Below, one piece after another: positions 24,399 to 32,834 of a stretch of 36,171 nt of DNA (position 1 is its first letter; each line of letters begins with the position of its first letter). The notes beneath the pieces were generated by a model that worked only from the letters and a program-made list of their open reading frames with translations, did no database searches and was not told the origin of the DNA. Origin of the DNA: an uncultured Eubacteriales bacterium (GTDB lineage Bacteria > Bacillota > Clostridia > Peptostreptococcales > Anaerovoracaceae); the NCBI GenBank assembly GCA_900551415.1, contig URWB01000004.1:1-36171 (forward strand). The letters run 5' to 3'. The translations under genes and the position numbers were made by a program.

Positions 24399-24555
24399 AC
24401 TTTCGCGTGTGGAACAGAGTTTTTTCGGGGGAGAGAAGAGACTTTCGCGTGTGGAACAGAGTTTCTTCGGGGGGAGAAGAGACTTTCGCGTGTGGAACAG
24501 AGTTTTTTCGGGGGGAGAGAAGAGACTTTCGCGTGCGGAACATGATTTTCTCAGG
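24399..24555 (+). repeat. Minisatellite, 41-43-bp unit, three and a half copies
   Basis: Units start at 24399, 24441, 24482 and 24525, each opening with ACTTTCGCGTGTGGAACAGA and ending with a TTTTTTCGGGGGGAGAGAAGAG-type segment. Lengths are 42, 41 and 43 bp and differ by the T, G and GA tract lengths. The last unit is diverged and incomplete. As units are not multiples of three, each shifts frame, arguing against protein coding. Confidence 0.9.
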
Positions 24556-24624
24556 CAAAAAAACTTAGCTTGCGGGAGATGCTCCTTGATAAGGGAAAAA
24601 ATTCTTTGACATGCAAAAAAACAC

Positions 24625-24652
24625 TTGCAAAAAAATACAAATATGATAGAAT
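24625..24652 (+). promoter_or_regulatory. Promoter of the PD-(D/E)XK-like gene
   Basis: TTGCAA (24625-24630) and TAGAAT (24647-24652), spacer 16 bases, within an AT-rich stretch. It lies about 75 bp downstream of the minisatellite. Confidence 0.55.
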
Positions 24653-24667
24653 TTAAATAAGACGAGC

Positions 24668-24721
24668 ACAGAGAGCAGTAAGAGCATGGAGAGTACAGAG
24701 AGCAGTAAGAGCAAAGCAGAG
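24668..24721 (+). repeat. 27-bp tandem duplication spanning the start codon
   Basis: ACAGAGAGCAGTAAGAGCA occurs at 24668-24686 and 24695-24713; the unit is 27 bp. The presumed ATG (24686) is at the end of the first identical block, while the second copy reads AAA there. Confidence 0.85.
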
Positions 24722-25648
24722 GCGAAAAAGCGAGAAGGGCGAGAGCGAAGGAGGCAGCGTGTGCGAGATATAAAAAGATTGCTGGAGGAAGATATAAAAT
24801 TACAGGAAAAGTTGATTAGAAGGTATAAGCAAGAGCTTCGCAATATGCCGGCCGGATATCTGACGGTTCGAAAACGCAAAGGCGGCTGTGCTTACTTCGT
24901 GAACACCGGTGTTTCGGGGGCAAAGGGAAAGGAGCGCAGACAGCGGTATCTCAAGCAGAGCGAGGGAAAGAAGGTCTGGCAGCTGCAGATGAAGCGCCTG
25001 ATGCAGGAGGCTGTCAAGCGGATGGAACGCAATGTGGAGCGTGAAAAAAAGTGGGCGGCGTTGTATCAACCCTATGATTTTTTGTCGGTGCAGAAAGATA
25101 TGCGCGAGGCGTATCAGAATCTTTCAGCCGAACAGCTGCAGCGCGGGCAGTATTTTTTTTCGGCGGATTTGTTGGGATTGGCAGCAGGCAGCAGAGAGGT
25201 GCTGGAAGGAACAAAGGATGCGGCACATGGCGCGAAGCCGAGGCAGTTTTACGCGGAAGGACGAACGCAGAGGACAATGTCCGGAATCCTGGTGCGTTCG
25301 AAGTCAGAGGTGATTCTCGCGGACACTTTGACGATGCTGGAAATTCCGTTTTTATATGAAGCCGCAGCGAGGCTTGTGGATGAGGAAGGCAGGGAGGTTG
25401 TCCTGCATCCGGATTTTACGATTTTGTGTCCGGATGGAAGCGTGATTTACTGGGAGCATTTGGGCTTGCTGCAGGAGAAAAATTATACGGAATCTTTTGC
25501 GAGGAAGCTTCGGCTGTATCACCGGAACGGGTTTACAATCGGACAGCAATTGATTGTGACGGCAGACGATCGCAGCGGACATATTAACAGCCTGCAAATC
25601 CGCGAATTGGCGGAACGTTTTATTTTGCCGCGCATGGGCCGCGCGTAG
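24686..25648 (+). CDS. Hypothetical protein with coiled coil and PD-(D/E)XK nuclease-like domain
   Basis: A 320-residue protein. The first 75 residues are very Lys/Arg/Glu-rich and probably coiled-coil (KRLLEEDIKLQEKLIRRYKQ). The middle contains GYLTVRKRKGGCAYFVNTG. The C-terminal third reads RSKSEVILADTLTMLEIPFLYE ... HPDFTILCPDGSVIYWEHLGL, the pattern of a PD-(D/E)XK fold: helix with SKSE, then P242-D243, then W256-E257-H258. The usual Lys after the second acid is absent, as in several divergent families. No clear ribosome site precedes ATG 24686, so translation may be weak or start elsewhere. DNA or RNA cleavage is possible but unproven. It lies upstream of YhaM, the CCA-like gene and RecD2, a nucleic-acid metabolism neighbourhood. 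Confidence 0.7.
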   Translation: MESTESSKSKAEAKKREGRERRRQRVRDIKRLLEEDIKLQEKLIRRYKQELRNMPAGYLTVRKRKGGCAYFVNTGVSGAKGKERRQRYLKQSEGKKVWQLQMKRLMQEAVKRMERNVEREKKWAALYQPYDFLSVQKDMREAYQNLSAEQLQRGQYFFSADLLGLAAGSREVLEGTKDAAHGAKPRQFYAEGRTQRTMSGILVRSKSEVILADTLTMLEIPFLYEAAARLVDEEGREVVLHPDFTILCPDGSVIYWEHLGLLQEKNYTESFARKLRLYHRNGFTIGQQLIVTADDRSGHINSLQIRELAERFILPRMGRA

Positions 25649-25791
25649 ATGGGAAAACATTGGATCAAAGGTAGGATTTTTGTGGGAGCTGAGCAGAGCC
25701 GCAAGCGTGAAAGCGTGCAAGGTCGCGTGCGTGAAAATGCGCAGAAACGTCATCGCCATAAAAGTGAAACAGTCGTACGCGCAAAAGTCGG

Positions 25792-25820
25792 TTGCGGCAA
25801 TAGGATGTTTATGGTAAAAT
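25792..25820 (+). promoter_or_regulatory. Promoter of yhaM and probably the next two genes
   Basis: TTGCGG (25792-25797) and TAAAAT (25815-25820), spacer 17 bases. Confidence 0.6.
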
Positions 25821-25853
25821 ATCGTTAACTGACGAAAGGCAGATGATAGAAAT

Positions 25854-26879
25854 ATGAAAGAAATTTTTGTGAAGGATTTGAAGAAGGACATGGAGGTTGT
25901 GGACTTCTTCATGGTGAAGGCCAGCGCGATCAAAACCGGCGCGAACGGAAAGCAGTATCTGGACATTACGCTGGGAGACAACAGTGGCGAGGTCTCCGCC
26001 AAAAAGTGGGATGTCAGCGAGGAGGAACACGCGCGGCTGGATGAAATAAAGGTGAGAGATATCATCAAGGTGAAGGCATTGGTGACAGAATGGGCAGGAC
26101 AGCCGCAGCTTCGGATCCAGAGGATCCGCCCGGCGGCCGAGGCCGACGGGCAGGAAATCTGCGATTTCCTGCAAGCTGCGCCGGAAGACCCGCAGGCCAT
26201 GTATGATTACATCATGACCGTCGCGCAAAAGCTGGAGGATGAGGATTTGCGCGGGCTTTGCGTCAAAGTGCTGACGGATAACCGCGAAAAGCTGCTGTAT
26301 TATCCGGCGGCGCAGAAGAATCACCACGCGCAGTTGGGGGGCCTCTTGTATCACACCAAGCGGATGTTGATGACCGGCGAGCGCGTGTGTCAGGTTTACA
26401 CGAATTTGAACCCTTCTTTTGTTTTGGCAGGCGTGATTCTGCATGACATGGAAAAACTGAACGAAATCGAAGCGGGCACAGACGGCATCGCTACCGGCTA
26501 TTCTTTTGAAGGACAGATGCTCGGACACATTGTGCAGGGTGTAAAAATGCTCGATCGCGTGACGGAAGAACTCGGTTTTCCGCGGGAAAAGGCGATTATG
26601 CTGGAGCATATGATCCTGGCGCATCACTACGAGCCGGAATACGGAAGTCCAAAAAAGCCGCTTTTCCCGGAGGCAGAGGTACTGCATTACCTGGATATTC
26701 TTGACGCGAGAATGTTCGATATGCAGGCGGCGCTGGAGAACACTGAACCGGGGCAGTTCAGCGAGAAGGTGCGGACTTTGGATAACCGCAGACTGTACAA
26801 ACCGGCTTTTGCGGGCGCGGCCCTTGCTGACGCGCAGCAGGTCCAAAGAGAAGCCATAGCACCTGAGCAAAATCTGTAA
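25854..26879 (+). CDS. yhaM: 3'-5' exoribonuclease YhaM family (OB fold plus HD domain)
   Basis: A 341-residue protein. Residues 1-90 form an OB-fold nucleic-acid-binding domain (VDFFMVKASAIKTGANGKQY ... GEVSAKKWDVSEEE). Residues 155-310 form an HD metal-dependent domain: NHHAQLGGLLYHTKRM, VILHDMEKLNEI (the HD pair) and MLEHMILAHH supply the ligands. This is the architecture of Bacillus YhaM/Cbf1, which degrades RNA and single-stranded DNA from the 3' end in the cytoplasm. The C-terminus (ALADAQQVQREAIAPEQNL) replaces the usual short Lys-rich tail. The ribosome site GAAAGGCAG is modest. Confidence 0.9.
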   Translation: MKEIFVKDLKKDMEVVDFFMVKASAIKTGANGKQYLDITLGDNSGEVSAKKWDVSEEEHARLDEIKVRDIIKVKALVTEWAGQPQLRIQRIRPAAEADGQEICDFLQAAPEDPQAMYDYIMTVAQKLEDEDLRGLCVKVLTDNREKLLYYPAAQKNHHAQLGGLLYHTKRMLMTGERVCQVYTNLNPSFVLAGVILHDMEKLNEIEAGTDGIATGYSFEGQMLGHIVQGVKMLDRVTEELGFPREKAIMLEHMILAHHYEPEYGSPKKPLFPEAEVLHYLDILDARMFDMQAALENTEPGQFSEKVRTLDNRRLYKPAFAGAALADAQQVQREAIAPEQNL

Positions 26880-27075
26880 GCGAAGCGTGACGGTCTGAGC
26901 AGGCGTTTCGCCAAGCGGCAGGCGCGCAAGAGGCCAAATGCCAAGCGACAGGCGCAAGTGGCGTGGCAGACGATACGCGTGGACGATTTCAAAGCGTGTG
27001 AAATCGAGGGAGAGCGCGGAAATCCTGCCGCGCGGCATGAGAATATCGCGAGAAGGAGAATATGAAGGAGGATAT

Positions 27076-28479
27076 ATGATCAAGTTACCAAAGGAAGTTG
27101 CCAAAATCATCAAGACCTTGACAGACGCGAAGCAGGAGGCATTTGCTGTCGGTGATTGCGTCCGCGACGCTCTGCTCGGACGGAAACCGATCGGCTGGGA
27201 TGTCGCGACTGACGCGGATTTCACGAAGCTGAGAGAACTGTTTCCGGAAGCGCAGATTCACAGCGAAAAATACAAAATCCTCCGCATGGAATTTATTGAA
27301 GAACACTATGATGACGAGGGAAAATTCGCGGGAGAGGACGGCATCATCGTCGATGTCGGCACTTATCGCAAGCGCGCGGAGGCCGCGCGGGAATCCCTGA
27401 TATCGCGGGAGGAACAAACAGGAGAGCAGGGACAGTCAGTGCAGTCGGGACAGGTGAGACAATCGGCGCAGACAGGATCAACTGGCTTGGTGCTGTTCAG
27501 TGATAAAATAGAAGACGACGTGGCGCGCAGGGCCTTTACCATGAACGCGATCGCGGACAATCCGTATCGCCTTGTCGATCCATACAACGGACGTGAGGAC
27601 ATCAAGAAAAAACTCATTCGAACCACAAGACCAGCCGCGGAGATTTTCCGAGAAGACCCGATCCAGATGATGAAGGCGGTGCAATATGCAGCAGAGCTGG
27701 ACTTTGACCTGACCAAGGAGGTTTTTGAGGCGATTTCTCAAAATTACCGGCTGCTGGAAAAGGTCAGCGTGGATAGAATCCGAGACGCCTTTACGGAAAC
27801 CATTACGGCAGCGCATGGCGGCAAGGGACTGGGTCTGATCATGGACACCGGAATCCTGCATATCATTTTGGGAGATGATGTGGTCGCGCGCCTGACACGC
27901 AGAGAAAAGAGCGATTTGATGACTTTGGCGGAGAATATCGATCGGACCTATCAGGTGCCGGAGCGCAGACTGGGCTTGTTCTACACCTGTGTTTCGCGCA
28001 AAAAGGCGATGCCGTCGATTGAGAAGCTGAATTTTGACGCCGAGACCCATCAGCATCTGGTTGACGCGACGCGTGATATGGCGAAGCTGTATTTTACCGC
28101 GCAGCCAAATGAGCTTAAACGCTTTATTTATGAGCGGGGGTGGGATCGCTATCAATATCTCGCGAATTTGGAAAAAGCACAGCGCATTGTGTTCGAGTAT
28201 CATTCCGATACCAAGATTCAGAGCAAAATGTACATGATCGACGAGTTCAAACGCAAAGGCGAAGCTGTTTTCGCAGAGGACCTGGCCATCGATGCCAATG
28301 ATTTGATCGAGGCGGGAATTTGTACGCCGGACAACGCGGGAAAGATGCTTTCGATGCTCGTCGAAACAATTCATGTCAAGCCGAACATGAACAACTATAA
28401 GGAACTTTTGCAGCTGGCGAAAAAATATAAGAAAAGCAAATTCGCAGCCATGACAAGAGGTGTGAAGTGGTTACGCTAG
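27076..28479 (+). CDS. tRNA nucleotidyltransferase/poly(A) polymerase homologue with altered catalytic motifs
   Basis: A 467-residue member of the class II nucleotidyltransferase superfamily, starting at ATG 27076 after GAAGGAGG; the upstream in-frame ATG at 26938 lacks a ribosome site. The fold is clear (VGDCVRDALLGR ... WDVATDA ... VARRAFTMNAIADNPYRLVDPY ... AAEIFREDPIQMMKAVQYAAEL). Key positions differ from the family. GG in the G-G-x-V-R-D loop is G26-D27. The catalytic D-x-D is G40-W41-D42. RRD of motif B is RRA (151-153). EDxxR of motif D ends in Gln (193-197). The HD pair of the C-terminal region is also missing. About 25 low-complexity residues (EQTGEQGQSVQSGQVRQS) are inserted before VARRAFT. 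CCA addition by this protein is therefore doubtful. The frame is long and intact, so it is probably expressed. Its 3' end overlaps recD2 by 13 bases. Confidence 0.8.
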   Translation: MIKLPKEVAKIIKTLTDAKQEAFAVGDCVRDALLGRKPIGWDVATDADFTKLRELFPEAQIHSEKYKILRMEFIEEHYDDEGKFAGEDGIIVDVGTYRKRAEAARESLISREEQTGEQGQSVQSGQVRQSAQTGSTGLVLFSDKIEDDVARRAFTMNAIADNPYRLVDPYNGREDIKKKLIRTTRPAAEIFREDPIQMMKAVQYAAELDFDLTKEVFEAISQNYRLLEKVSVDRIRDAFTETITAAHGGKGLGLIMDTGILHIILGDDVVARLTRREKSDLMTLAENIDRTYQVPERRLGLFYTCVSRKKAMPSIEKLNFDAETHQHLVDATRDMAKLYFTAQPNELKRFIYERGWDRYQYLANLEKAQRIVFEYHSDTKIQSKMYMIDEFKRKGEAVFAEDLAIDANDLIEAGICTPDNAGKMLSMLVETIHVKPNMNNYKELLQLAKKYKKSKFAAMTRGVKWLR

Positions 28480-30626
28480 ACAAGGGAAAAGTCGGCGGCG
28501 GCGAGGCCGCCGCCGCTTTTGATGTGCAGGAGCGACCAAACGGTGCGGCGAAAAACGAAGGCGCGGCGCCCGCGGAAACAGACGAGGCAGTCTCCGCAAA
28601 CGGTATGTCGGCGCGGGGATGGGATGGAAACGTCAAAGCGGCCGCGGCGCCTGCGGAGCTGTGCGTCGAGAAGCCCGCGGAAACAGACGAGTCGGCAGCG
28701 CACAGGGAGCAGATTGCAGTCTCCGAGGTTTCGTTCACGCAGAGGCAAGCGCGAGATCAGGAAACGTTCGGAAACGACAGCGACGGCATTACCAAGATCA
28801 GTCAGGTGCCCGCGGAAGAAGTGCTGTTTTTTCGCGGGCTGGGATTTTCCAACTACTATATCATCAAAATCTATGATTTGGTCGGTGAGGCGGCTATCGC
28901 GCTGACACAGGATAACGCTTTTTGGCTGCTGGAAGAATTCCCGCGGCTGGGCTTCGCGCAGGCGGACGAAACCGCGCGCCGGCTCGGTATGGCTGATGAC
29001 AATCCCTATCGGGTGCAGGCGGCTGTGGAGTTTGTAATGCACGCGTATTTGAACGAAGGGCATGTGTTCGCGCCGATGGAAGAGCTTAATCAACGGATTT
29101 GCGCGCTCTTGGAGCTTGGCAGCGGTATCATCAACGATGTGCTTGAGGATATGGTGTTTGACGGACGTTTACAGATGGCGGAGGTCGAAGGTAAGCGTGT
29201 GGTCTATTTTTACGGATATTATAGGGCAGAATGCGCAATTGCCGGAAAACTCGCGGCCATGGTCAATCCGCGGGAGGGCTTGCCCAAGGTTTGCGTGAAT
29301 GAAGAGGCGATGCTGCGCAAAGCCGAGGGAGCGGAGGGCATCGCGCTTTCGGAGCAGCAAACGACAGCGGTTCAGATCGCCCTGCGCAGTGGTGTGTCCA
29401 TCATTACCGGAGGTCCCGGTACAGGGAAAACAACCGTCATCAGGACCTTGCTTTCGATTTTGGAAGGGAGCGGTCTCAAAACAGCAGTTGCCGCCCCGAC
29501 CGGACGCGCTGCCAAGCGCGTCATGGAAACCAGCGGGCATTATGCCTGTACCATTCACCGACTGCTGGAATACTATTACGATGAAGCGACAGGCGGAATG
29601 TCCTTTGGACGCAACGCGCTGCAGCCGCTCGAATATCAGGCAGTCATCATCGATGAAGCTTCCATGATGGATTTGCTGCTGGCGGAAGCGTTGTGCGACG
29701 CGCTGCAGCAGGGAACCAGGCTGATTTTGGTCGGCGACGCGGACCAGCTGCCGTCGGTTGGCGCGGGCAATGTACTGCAGGATTTGATTGACAGTGAATA
29801 TTTTGATACAATCCGACTGACAGAAATCTACCGACAGGCGGAAGACAGCGGCATCGTGCAGAACGCGCACCGCATCAACCGAGGGGAATATCCGCGCTTC
29901 GGAGATGATTTTCAGCTGATTCGCGGAGACAAGCAGCAGGAAATTCTGTTCAAGATTGCTGCGCTGGCGGGGCGCTGCGCGCGGGAAGAAGTGCAGGTGC
30001 TGACGCCGACCAAAAAAGGAATTCTGGGGAGCGTGAACCTTAACCTCAAGCTGCAGGAGACCTTCAATCCACCCCAAAAAGATAAACCGGAGCTAAACTT
30101 TGGCAAACGGATTTTTCGCATGGGCGATCGCGTTATGCAGATTAAAAACGATTATCGTCTGGAATGGCGTTATCATGGCGTTCCCAAGACGAGCGGCGGG
30201 CTTCCGGCACCGCGCGGACAGAAGCCGACGAGTGGAAAAGGCTATGACGGCAAGGGAATTTTTAACGGTGAGGTCGGTATCGTTTCCGGCATCGATCTCG
30301 ATCTGCGGACGGTAACCATCACCTACGACGATGATCGCTGGGTGGTCTATCAGTATGTGCAGCTCGACGAAATCGAACATGCCTACGCAGTAACGGTGCA
30401 TAAGAGCCAAGGCAGCGAATATCCGATCGTCATCATACCGATGACTTGGTTTCCGCCGGTGCTGGCGACCAGAAGCTTGATCTACACCGCGATTACGCGT
30501 GGTAAGCGGCAGGTCTATATCGTCGGCAATCCGGACTATTTGAACGCGATGACTGACAACAACCGAAGCCGCGGTCGTAATTCCGGACTCTGCTCGCGGC
30601 TAGTAGGACTGTACGGAATGGTGTAA
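28467..30626 (+). CDS. recD2: RecD2-type ATP-dependent DNA helicase
   Basis: A superfamily 1B 5'-3' helicase of 719 residues. Motifs: Walker A GGPGTGKTT, Ia AAPTGRAAKRV, Walker B VIIDEASMMD, III GDADQLPSVGAG, V/VI VTVHKSQGSEYPIVI and YTAITRGKRQ. The helical region before the motor (AEEVLFFRGLGFSNYYIIKI) is present. The first roughly 105 residues are a disordered Ala/Glu/Gly-rich stretch with a doubled PAETDE, where relatives have an OB-like N-terminal domain. A second insertion of about 20 residues (GVPKTSGGLPAPRGQKPTSG) sits in the 1B/2B region. GTG 28467 is the start, with AAGAGGTG upstream, coupled to the preceding gene. It may act in DNA repair or replication restart without RecBC. Confidence 0.93.
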   Translation: MVTLDKGKVGGGEAAAAFDVQERPNGAAKNEGAAPAETDEAVSANGMSARGWDGNVKAAAAPAELCVEKPAETDESAAHREQIAVSEVSFTQRQARDQETFGNDSDGITKISQVPAEEVLFFRGLGFSNYYIIKIYDLVGEAAIALTQDNAFWLLEEFPRLGFAQADETARRLGMADDNPYRVQAAVEFVMHAYLNEGHVFAPMEELNQRICALLELGSGIINDVLEDMVFDGRLQMAEVEGKRVVYFYGYYRAECAIAGKLAAMVNPREGLPKVCVNEEAMLRKAEGAEGIALSEQQTTAVQIALRSGVSIITGGPGTGKTTVIRTLLSILEGSGLKTAVAAPTGRAAKRVMETSGHYACTIHRLLEYYYDEATGGMSFGRNALQPLEYQAVIIDEASMMDLLLAEALCDALQQGTRLILVGDADQLPSVGAGNVLQDLIDSEYFDTIRLTEIYRQAEDSGIVQNAHRINRGEYPRFGDDFQLIRGDKQQEILFKIAALAGRCAREEVQVLTPTKKGILGSVNLNLKLQETFNPPQKDKPELNFGKRIFRMGDRVMQIKNDYRLEWRYHGVPKTSGGLPAPRGQKPTSGKGYDGKGIFNGEVGIVSGIDLDLRTVTITYDDDRWVVYQYVQLDEIEHAYAVTVHKSQGSEYPIVIIPMTWFPPVLATRSLIYTAITRGKRQVYIVGNPDYLNAMTDNNRSRGRNSGLCSRLVGLYGMV

Positions 30627-30714
30627 TGTCCTTGCACAGCGAGTTGCAGCCCTAGCCCGCTGATTGGCGAGCCGTAAGGCGAAGACAGAAGCGAGGCAGG
30701 TCTCACGCCAAGAA

Positions 30715-30789
30715 GTGCAGCGCTTCAGCGCGTGGCACTTTAAGGGACAAGGCAAAGCCGCAGGCAGAGCTTAGAACATACGGTATAAT
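30715..30789 (+). promoter_or_regulatory. Hairpin and -10 element upstream of pepF
   Basis: AAGTGC ... GCACTT (about 30715-30741) forms a hairpin that may end the recD2 message, though no T-run follows. TATAAT at 30784-30789 is a good -10; no convincing -35 is seen 16-18 bases upstream. The ribosome site ACAGGAGGA precedes ATG 30857. Confidence 0.45.
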
Positions 30790-30856
30790 ACATTTTATTA
30801 TCCTATGAAACATATACTACCACAAAAAAGCAAATTTATCTATACAGGAGGAAAAA

Positions 30857-32662
30857 ATGTCCGATAAAAATTTACAGCAGCGCGCGCAGATCGACGCTGC
30901 CTACAAGTGGGATATCGAAGCGATGTATCCGGAGGAAGCACAGTGGGAAAAGGATCTGACAGAAGCGGTCAAAGCCGCCGAAGCATTCACCAGATACAGC
31001 GGTCATCTGACGGACTCCGCGGATACCCTGTACGAGGCCCTCACCGAAAAGGACGCCATCTGGCGCAAGCTGGAGCACGCCTTTGTCTATGCCGCGATGC
31101 GCAAAGATGAGGACAACCGCGTCAGCAAATATCAGTCCATGGACGATCAATGCGGCAGCGCTGTGGCAAAGGCAGCGGCTGCTATGTCCTTCTTCGCCCC
31201 TGAGCTGCTCGCAGCGCCGGAGGAAACCATCCGCGGCTATCTTGATGCCAAACCGGAGCTGGCACAGTACCGCTACGCGCTCGAAGATGCGCTCCGCGAA
31301 AAGAAGCATGTACTCAGCGCCGCTGAGGAGAATATTCTCGCCCAGCTCAGCGAAGTGACAGGCGCGACCAACGACATCTTCAAAATGCTCAACAATGCCG
31401 ACCTGACCTTCGGCACAGTAGTTGACGAGGATGGAGATACGGTAAACCTTACGCATGGAAACTATATCACCTTCATGGAAAGCCATAACCGCGACCTGCG
31501 CAAGGCCGCGTTTACCAATATGTACGAGGCTTACAAGGCGCATATCAACACGATTGCGACCACCTACAACTATAACGTCAAAAACGACGTCGTTTCCGCG
31601 CGTATCCGCAAGTATGATTCCGCCCGACAAGCCGCCCTTTCCGCGGGCAATATTCCGGAAGATGTCTATGATAACCTCATCGCGGTCGTGCACGAATATC
31701 TGCCAATCCTGCACCGCTATATCGCGCTGCGCAAAAAAGTGCTCGGTGTGGAGGAACTCAAAATGTACGACGTGTACGTTCCGCTGGTGGAGCTGCCAAA
31801 AAAGGATATTCCGTATCAGGAGGCGCTCCGCATGATGCAGGAAGGTCTCGCGCCGCTGGGTGACGAGTATCTCGCGCAGGTAGACCGCGGCACGAAGGAC
31901 GGCTGGATCGATGTCTACGAGAATCAGGGCAAGACCAGCGGTGCCTATAGCTTCGGTTCCTACGACAGCAAGCCGTATATCCTGCTCAACTATACCGATA
32001 CGCTCAAAGATGTATTTACGATTGTACACGAGATGGGTCACTCCATGCACTCCTACTATACGCGCAGGACGCAGCCATTCACCTACGGCGACCACTCGAT
32101 TTTTACCGCTGAAGTGGCATCGACCGTCAACGAATCACTGCTGATGCACCATCTGCTCGACAAGGAAACGAACGAAACCATGCGCAGATACCTCATCAAC
32201 TACTATATCGAGGAATTCCGCACGACCCTGTTCCGCCAAACGATGTTCGCGGAATTTGAAATGCTGACGCACAAGGAAGTCGAAAACGGCGGTGTGCTGA
32301 CGGCGGAATGGATGTGCAAGCTCTACAATGATCTGAATCATCAATATTTCGGTCCTGCGCTCGCCCCTGACGAGTATATCCAATACGAATGGGCGCGCAT
32401 CCCGCATTTTTATCGGGCATTCTACGTCTATCAGTACGCGACCGGCTACTCCGCGGCAACGGCAATTTCTGCAAAAATTCTCGCGGAGGGCGAAGCCGCC
32501 CGCAAAAACTATATCGAGTTCCTCAAGAGCGGTTCCTCCAATGATCCTGTGGAACTGCTCAAGATCGCCGGCGTGGATATGTCCTCTCCGGAGCCGATCC
32601 GCATGGCGATGGAAACCTTCAAAGGACTGGTCGAAGAACTCGAACAGCTGATGCAGGCCTAA
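30857..32662 (+). CDS. pepF: Oligoendopeptidase F (M3 metallopeptidase)
   Basis: A 601-residue cytoplasmic zinc peptidase that cuts oligopeptides of about 7-17 residues. The zinc-binding HEMGH is at 391-395 (IVHEMGHSMHSYYTRR) and the downstream Glu ligand lies in FTAEVASTVNESLL. The length and the N-terminal QRAQIDAAYKWDIEAMYPEE are typical. GAYSFGSYDSKPYILLNYTD and HFYRAFYVYQYATGYSAATA are family stretches. No signal peptide. It has its own -10 element and a strong ribosome site, so it is probably monocistronic or leads into nadK. A GC-rich hairpin without T-run follows (32685-32713). Confidence 0.96.
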   Translation: MSDKNLQQRAQIDAAYKWDIEAMYPEEAQWEKDLTEAVKAAEAFTRYSGHLTDSADTLYEALTEKDAIWRKLEHAFVYAAMRKDEDNRVSKYQSMDDQCGSAVAKAAAAMSFFAPELLAAPEETIRGYLDAKPELAQYRYALEDALREKKHVLSAAEENILAQLSEVTGATNDIFKMLNNADLTFGTVVDEDGDTVNLTHGNYITFMESHNRDLRKAAFTNMYEAYKAHINTIATTYNYNVKNDVVSARIRKYDSARQAALSAGNIPEDVYDNLIAVVHEYLPILHRYIALRKKVLGVEELKMYDVYVPLVELPKKDIPYQEALRMMQEGLAPLGDEYLAQVDRGTKDGWIDVYENQGKTSGAYSFGSYDSKPYILLNYTDTLKDVFTIVHEMGHSMHSYYTRRTQPFTYGDHSIFTAEVASTVNESLLMHHLLDKETNETMRRYLINYYIEEFRTTLFRQTMFAEFEMLTHKEVENGGVLTAEWMCKLYNDLNHQYFGPALAPDEYIQYEWARIPHFYRAFYVYQYATGYSAATAISAKILAEGEAARKNYIEFLKSGSSNDPVELLKIAGVDMSSPEPIRMAMETFKGLVEELEQLMQA

Positions 32663-32834
32663 TACTGCACGCAAGGAACCCTGCCGCCGCCCGCGCACCA
32701 TGTGCGGACGGCGCTTGCGGGGACTATGTGCTTGCACCGATCATCTAGGTTTGCAAGCGCTGCAAAACGAGCGGCTGAAACGGGAAACTGTCCTGGGTGA
32801 TGCCGAATGGATATAGAATAGTTGAGGATATGTG

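Noticed and set aside
24309..24545. Open frames across the minisatellite as small repeat proteins
   Set aside because: Units of 41, 42 and 43 bp shift frame from copy to copy; the peptides do not repeat in one frame and no ribosome site precedes them.
24399..24555. CRISPR array
   Set aside because: Copies are directly adjacent without spacers of unique sequence, and no cas gene is present in the window.
26938..27075. Upstream start for the CCA-like gene
   Set aside because: GAAGGAGG fits ATG 27076, and the extra Arg-rich residues come from a repeat-like gap sequence.
25809..27224. 471-codon minus-strand frame opposite yhaM and the CCA-like gene
   Set aside because: Shadow of two well-supported plus-strand genes; rich in His, Arg and Leu as such shadows are.
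30872..32095. 407-codon minus-strand frame opposite pepF
   Set aside because: Lies wholly within pepF, which has clear zinc-site motifs; no ribosome site or family match.
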